Below, in pieces: positions 1 to 5,714 of a stretch of 8,127 bases of DNA (positions within the stretch are counted from its first letter, which is position 1; each line of letters opens with the position of its first letter). The notes beneath the pieces were generated by a model, which had not been told where the DNA came from, did no database searches, and was given only the letters and a program-made list of their open reading frames with translations. The DNA comes from an uncultured Acholeplasmataceae bacterium (lineage in GTDB: Bacteria > Bacillota_I > Bacilli_A > Acholeplasmatales > Acholeplasmataceae). The stretch spans positions 1-8,127 of the forward strand of contig CALKAH010000135.1 in NCBI GenBank assembly GCA_937983315.1, read 5' to 3'. The position numbers were made by a program, and so were the translations under genes.

Positions 1-46
1 ACCACCGAGATCTACACTCTTTCCCTACACGACGCTCTTCCGATCT
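1..46 (+). other. Illumina TruSeq Universal/P5 adapter remnant (artefact)
   Basis: These 46 bases match the 3' part of the Illumina P5/TruSeq Universal adapter, including the Read 1 primer site ending in GCTCTTCCGATCT. The first 12 bases of the full 58-base adapter are absent. This is library DNA, not genome. Its last base joins the insert to create an in-frame TGA at 46-48 just before the ileS fragment, so a gene caller would wrongly place a start downstream. It should be trimmed before any analysis. Confidence 0.98.
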
Positions 47-48
47 GA

Positions 49-2094
49 TTACTCAAAGATGCTTCATTGATCATTTGGACAACAACACCATGGACATTAC
101 CTGCTAATTTAGCAATTTCGGTACATCCTCGTTTTAACTATGCAGTGATTAAGGTCAACGGTGAAAAATATGTGGTTGCTGAAACATTGGTTTCAACACT
201 TTCCTCGATTTTGAAATGGGATCACGTCGAACAATTAGGTCTCATCAAAGGTCTTGATTTAGAACATAAAACTTACAAGCATCCCCTCTATGATCGTATT
301 TCACCCATCATCGTTGGCGAACACGTCACCGATACCGATGGTACAGGTTTAGTTCATACAGCACCTGGACATGGTGAAGATGACTATCGTGTTGGTAAAG
401 TTTATGGCCTTGACATTTTATGCCCCGTCGATGATCGTGGCTACATGATGGAAGAAGCAGGTCCATTTGCAGGCATGTACTATGAAGTTGCCAACGAAGA
501 AATCGTGAAAGCCCTTGAAGAAGCGCATGTTTTATTACGCAAAGAAAAGTTCACACACTCCTATCCTCATGATTGGAGAACAAAAAAGCCTGTTATTTTC
601 CGTGCGACACCTCAATGGTTTGCATCCATCGATCAACTCAAACAAGAATTATTAGATGAAGTGAAAAAAGTGGATTGGCTTCCTGTATGGGGTGAAGTTA
701 GAATTGCTAATATGATCAGTGGACGCGAGGATTGGTGTATCTCTCGTCAACGTGCGTGGGGTGTCCCCATCCCTGTCTTTTTTGCTGAAAATGGTGAGGC
801 AATTCTTGAACAGGATGTTTTGGAACATGTTGCAAAACTGTTTGAAGAACATGGATCTGATATTTGGTATGATAGAGATGCCAAAGATTTACTGCCAGAG
901 GGTTATCGTCATCCAGGTTCTCCTCATGGACATTTTAGAAAAGAAACAGACATCATGGACGTTTGGTTTGATTCAGGAACATCACATTCTGTATTAAATA
1001 ACAGAGGTCTTCCATATCCAGCAGATCTTTATTTAGAAGGATCTGATCAATATCGTGGATGGTTTAATTCATCACTCATTACGGGGGTTGCTGCATTTCA
1101 TGCATCTCCGTATAAAAAGGTCGTTTCTCACGGATTTGTTCTTGATGGACAAGGTCGTAAGATGAGTAAATCACTTGGAAATACCGTTGATCCTTTAGTG
1201 GTGATGAAACAACAAGGTGCCGATATCTTAAGACTATGGGTAGCGACGGTTGATTATCAATCGGACGTGCGTATTTCCAATGACATGATGAATCAAATCG
1301 CTGAAGGTTACCGTAAGATCAGAAATACATTCAGGTTCATGTTAGGTAACCTCGATGGTTTTGAACCAGAACGTGATTACATCGGATATTCGATGCGTGG
1401 TATGCTCAACCGTGTGATGACACTCAAATATGATGCACTTGTTAAAGAAGTGATGGATGCCTATGAGAACTATGCATTTGATCGTGTGTATCGTAGTGTC
1501 GTCCCCTTTATGACCAATGATTTATCCGCATTCTATTTGGATTACACCAAAGACATTTTATACATTGAAAAAGAACATGATTTTGAACGTAAAGCCGTTC
1601 AATCAACGATTTATGATATCACGCTCGGTCTTTTGAAGTTATTGACACCCATCATCCCTCATACGACCTCAGAAGCTTATCAACTCCTACCCTTCAGTCA
1701 TGAAGAAGATGTCTATTTAGAAAATATGCCTTACATCAGCGGTAGACAAGATGAAGCATTGATGCAAGCATTTCATATTTTCATGGACGTTCGTGAAGTT
1801 GTTTTAAAGAAACTCGAAGAAGCAAGAGAACAAAAAGTCATCGGTAAGTCACTGGCTGCTAAAGTCGATCTTGTTGTGACTGAAGAACAACTTCAAGCCA
1901 TCAAAAAGCTCGATATGAAGATTCATCAAGTTCTCATCGTATCAAAAGTCAACCTCAAGGTTGGTTCATCGTTAGATGTTGTCGTTTATCCTGCAGAAGG
2001 TCCCACATGTGATCGCTGCTGGAATGTGGTTGATCATGTCCATGAAAATGGATTATGCGATCGCTGTCAAGCCGTTATAGGAGGTAAACAATGA
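49..2094 (+). CDS. ileS: Isoleucyl-tRNA synthetase, 5'-truncated (C-terminal three quarters)
   Basis: This cytoplasmic class I aminoacyl-tRNA synthetase charges tRNA-Ile with isoleucine. The reading frame is open from 49. The TTG at 67 is not a true start but an internal Leu codon, because family-like sequence continues upstream to the adapter junction. Visible motifs are the CP1 editing motifs WTTTPWTLPAN (76-108) and GTGLVHTAPGHGEDDY (340-387), DWCISRQRAWGVP (730-768), DVWFDSG (958-978), EGSDQYRGWF (1036-1065) and the catalytic KMSKS loop (1159-1173). The C-terminus carries a four-Cys zinc ribbon, with Cys codons at 2008, 2017, 2056 and 2065. About 681 residues remain, against roughly 910-920 in Bacillota enzymes. 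The missing N-terminal ~225 residues include the HIGH motif and were lost at the library fragment end. The zinc ribbon and overall similarity fit the ordinary bacterial type 1 enzyme. Any upstream T-box leader is outside the window. The stop overlaps the surE start. Confidence 0.97.
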   Translation, partial: LLKDASLIIWTTTPWTLPANLAISVHPRFNYAVIKVNGEKYVVAETLVSTLSSILKWDHVEQLGLIKGLDLEHKTYKHPLYDRISPIIVGEHVTDTDGTGLVHTAPGHGEDDYRVGKVYGLDILCPVDDRGYMMEEAGPFAGMYYEVANEEIVKALEEAHVLLRKEKFTHSYPHDWRTKKPVIFRATPQWFASIDQLKQELLDEVKKVDWLPVWGEVRIANMISGREDWCISRQRAWGVPIPVFFAENGEAILEQDVLEHVAKLFEEHGSDIWYDRDAKDLLPEGYRHPGSPHGHFRKETDIMDVWFDSGTSHSVLNNRGLPYPADLYLEGSDQYRGWFNSSLITGVAAFHASPYKKVVSHGFVLDGQGRKMSKSLGNTVDPLVVMKQQGADILRLWVATVDYQSDVRISNDMMNQIAEGYRKIRNTFRFMLGNLDGFEPERDYIGYSMRGMLNRVMTLKYDALVKEVMDAYENYAFDRVYRSVVPFMTNDLSAFYLDYTKDILYIEKEHDFERKAVQSTIYDITLGLLKLLTPIIPHTTSEAYQLLPFSHEEDVYLENMPYISGRQDEALMQAFHIFMDVREVVLKKLEEAREQKVIGKSLAAKVDLVVTEEQLQAIKKLDMKIHQVLIVSKVNLKVGSSLDVVVYPAEGPTCDRCWNVVDHVHENGLCDRCQAVIGGKQ
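2079..2084 (+). promoter_or_regulatory. Shine-Dalgarno of surE inside the ileS 3' end
   Basis: A perfect AGGAGG lies 6 nt before the surE ATG, inside the last codons of ileS. Together with the ATGA stop/start overlap it fixes the surE start and implies co-transcription with ileS. Confidence 0.85.
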
Positions 2095-2819
2095 ACATTT
2101 TAGTTGTCAATGATGATGGCTATCAAGCCGAAGGGTTAGGTATTTTAGTGCGTGCACTTGCACCATTTGGTAATGTTTATGTCTCAGCACCCAAAGAACA
2201 TCAAAGTGCGAAGAGTCACGCCATCACGATCAAAAATCGTATTGAAACATTTTTAACAGAACCCCTTTTTGGTTCAACAGCAACCTTGGTTGTTGATGGT
2301 ACACCTGCCGATGCGACACGCTTAGGCTTAAAGGTGTTTAATGTTGACTTTGATTTAGTCGTATCAGGTATTAATTATGGCCAAAATATCGCCAAAGATA
2401 TTCTTTATTCAGGAACGGTAGCTGCTGCGATGGAAGCTAAGGTTTTAGGTGTTGATGCGATCGCGATTTCCGCACATCATACCAAACTGCCCTACCTCTA
2501 TGATGAAACCATTAAATTGATGGATGAAATCATTGAAGCAAAGCTCTACGAAGGTCCTGGTATACTCAATATCAATTTCCCAAAAGAAACCTATGCAAGA
2601 CCTAAAGGGGTAAAAATCACCAAGATGGGTTCACGCTTGCAACATGCAGAGTTTGTGAAGAGTGAACGTCCTGATGTCTATCACATCAAGAGTTCAATCA
2701 TCCATTATCAAGAAGATGAAAACAGTGATGTTCAAGCCTTTGATGATGGGTACATATCCATCACCCCTCTTTCACTTGTTCGAACAGATGAAAAGTGGTA
2801 CAAGGAAATCTTAGGTTAA
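2091..2819 (+). CDS. surE: 5'/3'-nucleotidase SurE
   Basis: SurE is a metal-dependent cytoplasmic phosphatase that removes phosphate from 5'- and 3'-nucleoside monophosphates; some members also cleave short polyphosphate. The 242-residue protein is close to the usual 245-255. It opens with the diagnostic MNILVVNDDG. Asp8 and Asp9, Ser39 (in the PKEHQSAKSH stretch) and Asn95 (in SGINYGQN) fall at the metal-ligand positions known from characterised SurE structures, so it should be active. The segment DGTPADATRLGL (69-80) and the loop ILYSGTVAAAMEA (about 104-116) are also typical. The ATG start has a strong AGGAGG and overlaps the ileS stop as ATGA. Its stop codon lies in a 17-nt palindrome, which may end or attenuate the ileS-surE transcript. 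Nucleosides released by SurE are substrates of the DeoD encoded further downstream, so a salvage role fits the context, though that link is inferred. Confidence 0.96.
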   Translation: MNILVVNDDGYQAEGLGILVRALAPFGNVYVSAPKEHQSAKSHAITIKNRIETFLTEPLFGSTATLVVDGTPADATRLGLKVFNVDFDLVVSGINYGQNIAKDILYSGTVAAAMEAKVLGVDAIAISAHHTKLPYLYDETIKLMDEIIEAKLYEGPGILNINFPKETYARPKGVKITKMGSRLQHAEFVKSERPDVYHIKSSIIHYQEDENSDVQAFDDGYISITPLSLVRTDEKWYKEILG

Positions 2820-2827
2820 TAACCTAA
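2811..2827. repeat. Perfect 7-bp inverted repeat across the surE stop codon
   Basis: The arms TTAGGTT (2811-2817) and AACCTAA (2821-2827) are exact reverse complements separated by AAT, and the surE TAA lies inside at 2817-2819. The hairpin would be short and AT-rich and is followed by only three T before A, so it is a poor intrinsic terminator. It could be a weak attenuator or mRNA-end structure, or an operator for a dimeric regulator acting on the possible promoter just downstream. It sits in the largest intergenic gap of the window (43 nt), which supports some regulatory role but does not say which. Confidence 0.4.
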
Positions 2828-2831
2828 TTTA

Positions 2832-2840
2832 TGGTAAACT
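2832..2840 (+). promoter_or_regulatory. Possible extended -10 promoter before the 284-residue gene
   Basis: TG-G-TAAACT gives the extended -10 dinucleotide plus a hexamer matching TATAAT at four of six positions, 22 nt before the next ATG. No good -35 box is visible 16-18 nt upstream; that region is the inverted repeat. This is a candidate only, because the surrounding sequence is AT-rich and such matches arise by chance. Confidence 0.3.
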
Positions 2841-2862
2841 AAAAGCAAAGTGAGGTGACACG

Positions 2863-3717
2863 ATGGCTTTATTTAATATTCATTTTTTCAAAGAGAAGTC
2901 ACGTAAAATTGATTTGGAACAACTGATTGCATTCTTTGAATCGATTGAAGGTATTCATGTTGAAATGGATGAAAAGAGTGTTCGTTTTCATTATGTACAT
3001 CCAAGGCTACAACACGAGTCACTTTTTATCATTACACCCAAATCACAAGTTCCAGATATTTATCGGTTATCGCCTAAATTCTTGGACTTAAATTTCCATT
3101 TGGAAATGCCTATTTTAACACCGGATTATTTAGCAAAACATCTCTTTGAGATGGTTAAAAAGGTATGTGACCGTTTTGATTTTCACATCTATAACGAAAT
3201 GTTTGAAGATGTCTTAGCCTTTAAAATGGAAGTCATCGTCAAAGTTTTTGATATGGTTAAACAGGCATATATCACGAAAAACCCACTTTTATTATCGGAC
3301 TATCACCTGATATCTAAGGATAAGCTGCATGCTATTTTCCGATATCTGGATGATTTAGCTGAACTTCAAAAATATTATCAAGAATTGGAAACCTATGTAC
3401 CCAAATACCATTTTTTGGTCACTGAAAAGAAAGAATTAAAAACAGGTATTGAATGGAAAGAACATACGTTAACGGTATTTCCACCTCATCTGGATATTGT
3501 ATTTTACAGACTTCCTAATGAGATTAAAGTCATCCGTTATGATGAACTCTATCCACTGATTGAGAAGTATCTCATCGATGTTCCTGGATTCATTAAGGGA
3601 ACCAAAGTGATGCCTAAAAAGCTTTCAAGCAAGGTTTATCGCATCATGAAAAAGACGAAGTTTACCAAAGTCACCCATACATTCCAAAAAGAAACCGTCA
3701 AGAAGTTATTAGACTAG
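2863..3717 (+). CDS. Unrecognised conserved-looking soluble protein, 284 residues
   Basis: I do not recognise this family. The ATG start is supported by GAGGTG (2852-2857) five nt upstream, and the frame is open for 284 codons with base and codon use like its neighbours, so it is very likely a real gene. The protein has no signal peptide, no membrane span, no Cys-rich site and no obvious nucleotide-binding motif. It is rich in aromatic and charged residues. The first ~75 residues look like alternating strand and helix, residues 85-140 look helical and amphipathic (KHLFEMVKKVCDRFDFHIY onward), and residues 150-175 form a further charged helix. A strand-rich part follows (about 180-225), and the C-terminal ~40 residues are strongly basic with repeated KK pairs, which could contact nucleic acid or phosphate. 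It begins after the only real gap in the window and ends 12 nt before the membrane protein gene, so those two are probably co-translated. No function is assigned. Confidence 0.85.
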   Translation: MALFNIHFFKEKSRKIDLEQLIAFFESIEGIHVEMDEKSVRFHYVHPRLQHESLFIITPKSQVPDIYRLSPKFLDLNFHLEMPILTPDYLAKHLFEMVKKVCDRFDFHIYNEMFEDVLAFKMEVIVKVFDMVKQAYITKNPLLLSDYHLISKDKLHAIFRYLDDLAELQKYYQELETYVPKYHFLVTEKKELKTGIEWKEHTLTVFPPHLDIVFYRLPNEIKVIRYDELYPLIEKYLIDVPGFIKGTKVMPKKLSSKVYRIMKKTKFTKVTHTFQKETVKKLLD

Positions 3718-3723
3718 AAGGAG
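3718..3723 (+). promoter_or_regulatory. Shine-Dalgarno that decides the TTG start at 3730
   Basis: AAGGAG begins immediately after the upstream TAG stop (3715-3717) and lies 6 nt before TTG at 3730. No ATG or GTG in that frame has comparable support before the first membrane span, so it fixes a non-AUG start. Confidence 0.8.
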
Positions 3724-3729
3724 CATCCC

Positions 3730-4365
3730 TTGCTTAAAAAGATTTTTATTCAGATTTTAGCCTTTTTTGTCATTGCATTCGGTATTGTTGGCATCATCTT
3801 CTCACGTCTTGGTGCTGCACCGATCGATGCATTCAATTATTTTGTTTTTACGATCACACCCCTCTCACTCGGAACGATGACAGTCTTAACAGGGATCTTG
3901 GTTGCTATCATTTGCTATGTCATTGATCGCAAATGGCAAATGATTTTTTCCGTCCTCTTTCTCTTTACTGTTGGCATCTTTGTCGATATGTGGAAGTGGG
4001 TCTATGAGATGATGCCAAGTGGGTTTTATGATTCACTGATGGTTAGAATTCCACTTGCTGCAACAAGTTTACTCATCATCACCTTTGGTGTTGGTGTTAC
4101 GATTTCAACCGGATTAACGATGGCACCTTTCGAACAATTGATGCTGATCATCGATCGAAAAGTGCATAATCTCGGATTATCAAAAATGATGATTGAAGGT
4201 ACATTTTTGATTGCTGCGATCATTTTAGGTATATATACGAAGCAATTATGGGATCAAGTCTTTGTGATGACGATTGTGATCACCTTAATCAATGGTCCGA
4301 TGAGTCATTATTTTGCCAAAAAAATCATGAAAAGAAAAGGAGAAATCATCCATGAACATTCATAA
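3730..4365 (+). CDS. YczE/YitT-like integral membrane protein
   Basis: This 211-residue hydrophobic protein has about five or six membrane spans, near residues 4-25, 46-66, 71-91, 107-128, 154-170 and 175-191. A short basic N-terminus (MLKK) and a basic C-terminal tail (AKKIMKRKGE) suggest a cytoplasmic tail. The pattern RLGAAPIDAFNY...LSLGTM after span 1 resembles the YczE/YyaS/YitT group, where a Gly-rich loop with P-x-D precedes an S-x-G motif. A related segment, TGLTMAPFEQL...LGLSKMM (about 127-153), follows a later span, suggesting an internally duplicated fold. The biochemical role of the family is not established, and substrate transport is only a guess. The start is TTG, fixed by AAGGAG six nt upstream. 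It overlaps deoC by 14 nt, so translation is probably coupled to the nucleoside catabolism genes. That could hint at nucleoside or sugar-phosphate handling, but the sequence does not prove it. Confidence 0.82.
   Translation: MLKKIFIQILAFFVIAFGIVGIIFSRLGAAPIDAFNYFVFTITPLSLGTMTVLTGILVAIICYVIDRKWQMIFSVLFLFTVGIFVDMWKWVYEMMPSGFYDSLMVRIPLAATSLLIITFGVGVTISTGLTMAPFEQLMLIIDRKVHNLGLSKMMIEGTFLIAAIILGIYTKQLWDQVFVMTIVITLINGPMSHYFAKKIMKRKGEIIHEHS
4337..4342 (+). promoter_or_regulatory. Shine-Dalgarno of deoC within the membrane-protein gene
   Basis: AAGGAG lies 9 nt before the ATG at 4352 and supports that start over the in-frame ATG at 4367 (Met6), even though it places the start 14 nt inside the upstream gene. 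Confidence 0.75.
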
Positions 4366-5026
4366 AATGATTGATCATACGAAACTTGGGGCAAACGTCT
4401 CACTACAACAGATTGATCAATTGATTGAAGAAGCAAAAACCTATCGCTTCAAAAGTGTATGTGTGAATCCTATTTGGGTTTCCTATGCCAAACATGCACT
4501 CAAAGAAACCGATGTTTTAGTATGTACCGTCATCGGTTTTCCTCATGGTACCCATCAGACATCCGTCAAACGTTTTGAAGCGGATACAGCCGTCGTAGAC
4601 GGTGCTGATGAACTTGACATGGTCATCAATGTTTCAGCGCTTAAACAAAAGAAAGATGAAGAAGTCAAGAAAGATATACAAGCTGTCGTCGAAGCAGGTC
4701 AAGGTCGTCTTGTTAAAGTCATCTTAGAGACCTGTTATCTCAATCCTGAAGAAATCGAAAGAGCGTGCAAGATTGCTGTTGAAGCCGGTGCACATTTTGT
4801 GAAAACATCGACAGGTTTTGGTCCATCAGGTGCTAAAGTAGAAGATGTTGTGCTCATGAAAAAAGCAGTCAACGGACGTGCTCTCGTGAAAGCAAGTGGT
4901 GGCGTGAGAACCTATGATGACGCCATGAAGATGATTGAAGCAGGAGCAAGTCGTATCGGAACTTCAAATGGCGTCGATATCGTCAACCAAAGGAGAGTAA
5001 ATCATGATTCCAACACCTCATATTGA
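4352..5026 (+). CDS. deoC: Deoxyribose-phosphate aldolase DeoC
   Basis: This cytoplasmic class I aldolase cleaves 2-deoxy-D-ribose-5-phosphate to acetaldehyde and glyceraldehyde-3-phosphate, the last step of deoxynucleoside catabolism. Its 224 residues match the usual short bacterial form. Visible landmarks are the N-terminal IDHTKL, Asp89 in DELDMVIN, the Schiff-base Lys151 in FVKTSTGF, and Lys180 in VKASGGVRT, which sits next to the Schiff-base lysine in known structures. The RIGTSNGV segment (201-208) belongs to the phosphate-binding end of the barrel. The protein ends in Ser-Tyr, and a C-terminal Tyr is known to help catalysis in the E. coli enzyme (Tyr259). Here that Tyr is encoded inside the overlap with deoD. 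It also overlaps the membrane-protein gene by 14 nt at its 5' end. With deoD next door it forms a classic deo pair. No deoR-like regulator or deoB is present in the window. Confidence 0.97.
   Translation: MNIHKMIDHTKLGANVSLQQIDQLIEEAKTYRFKSVCVNPIWVSYAKHALKETDVLVCTVIGFPHGTHQTSVKRFEADTAVVDGADELDMVINVSALKQKKDEEVKKDIQAVVEAGQGRLVKVILETCYLNPEEIERACKIAVEAGAHFVKTSTGFGPSGAKVEDVVLMKKAVNGRALVKASGGVRTYDDAMKMIEAGASRIGTSNGVDIVNQRRVNHDSNTSY
4989..4995 (+). promoter_or_regulatory. Shine-Dalgarno of deoD inside the deoC coding sequence
   Basis: AAAGGAG lies 8 nt before the deoD ATG, entirely within deoC codons for the C-terminal tail. It supports the start at 5004, and thus a 23-nt overlap between the two genes. 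Confidence 0.85.
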
Positions 5027-5714
5027 TTGTCAAGATCAAAATTTGATCGCAAAAACCGTTTTAATGCCAGGTGATCCATTACGTGCGAAGTATATTGCAG
5101 ATACATTTTTGACGAATGTTGTTCAAATCAATCATGTGAGAAACATGTTTGGATATACCGGTTATTTTGGTAAGAAAAAAGTCACTGTCATGGGTTCAGG
5201 TATGGGGATGCCATCGATTGGTATTTATTCCTATGAACTTTTCCAATTTTATGGTGTCGAAAAGATCATTCGTATCGGTTCATGTGGTGCATACTCGAAA
5301 GATTTGAAGCTCTATGATGTGATCTTAGTCAAAGAAGCATACAGTGAATCCAGTTATGCGAAAACCATGGGTGTCTCTTCACGTAAGATTTTAAAGAGCT
5401 CATCGGTGATCAATAATCGGATCTTAAAAGCAAGTGAAAAACTGGGGATTCCTGTTCATGTCTCTCGTATCCATTCATCCGATGTCTTTTATCGTATGAA
5501 AGCAGATGTCTACAAAGAAATCCATCAAAAGTATCAAACCGATGCCGTCGAAATGGAATCTTTTGCATTGTTTGCGAATGCAAAGGCTTTAGGTAAGAAA
5601 GCATCATGTTTGTTAACCGTTTCGGATTCACTCGTCACCCATGAAGCCACCACAGCACAAGAACGTCAAGAAGCATTTACCAAAATGATGGAAATCGCAC
5701 TACATAGTATCTAA
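5004..5714 (+). CDS. deoD: Purine nucleoside phosphorylase DeoD
   Basis: This cytoplasmic enzyme, usually a hexamer, cleaves purine (deoxy)nucleosides with phosphate to free base and (deoxy)ribose-1-phosphate. The 236-residue length and full motif series fit the DeoD (low-molecular-weight, PNP/UDP) family. Motifs in order are TPHI at the start, MPGDPLRAKYIA (Arg27), NHVRNMFGYTG (Arg46), GSGMGMPS, RIGSCGA (Arg90, phosphate site), VEMES (182-186, ribose contacts) and TVSD with Asp208 and Arg221 (TTAQERQ). Asp208 and Arg221 are spaced exactly as the catalytic Asp204/Arg217 pair in E. coli. The residue after the catalytic Asp is Ser rather than the common His, a small departure that leaves the catalytic set intact. 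The ATG is fixed by AAAGGAG inside deoC. The stop TAA shares its last A with the next ATG. Its product, once isomerised by a phosphopentomutase encoded elsewhere, feeds DeoC. Confidence 0.95.
   Translation: MIPTPHIDCQDQNLIAKTVLMPGDPLRAKYIADTFLTNVVQINHVRNMFGYTGYFGKKKVTVMGSGMGMPSIGIYSYELFQFYGVEKIIRIGSCGAYSKDLKLYDVILVKEAYSESSYAKTMGVSSRKILKSSSVINNRILKASEKLGIPVHVSRIHSSDVFYRMKADVYKEIHQKYQTDAVEMESFALFANAKALGKKASCLLTVSDSLVTHEATTAQERQEAFTKMMEIALHSI

Noticed and set aside
652..852. Minus-strand 66-codon frame
   Set aside because: It lies opposite conserved ileS coding sequence, with no family resemblance and no ribosome site. It is a shadow frame.
719..997. Plus-strand 92-codon frame within ileS
   Set aside because: It is out of frame inside strongly conserved ileS motifs and has no recognisable protein features.
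67..2094. A complete short synthetase starting at TTG 67
   Set aside because: The frame is open and family-like back to 49, the preceding TGA spans the adapter junction, and the HIGH-motif N-terminal quarter of IleRS is absent. It is a truncated ileS.
2811..2831. Strong Rho-independent terminator after surE
   Set aside because: The stem is only 7 bp and AT-rich, and only three T follow. It is kept as an inverted repeat of uncertain role.
4026..4223. Minus-strand 65-codon frame opposite the membrane-protein gene
   Set aside because: It is antisense to a well-supported gene, has no homology I recognise and no ribosome site.
4985..5026. Frameshift error at the end of deoC
   Set aside because: An out-of-frame TAA just before deoD suggested an indel, but the present frame ends in Ser-Tyr, as expected for DeoC, so the overlap is more likely genuine.
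5410..5631. Minus-strand 73-codon frame opposite deoD
   Set aside because: It is antisense to conserved deoD sequence and explained as a shadow.
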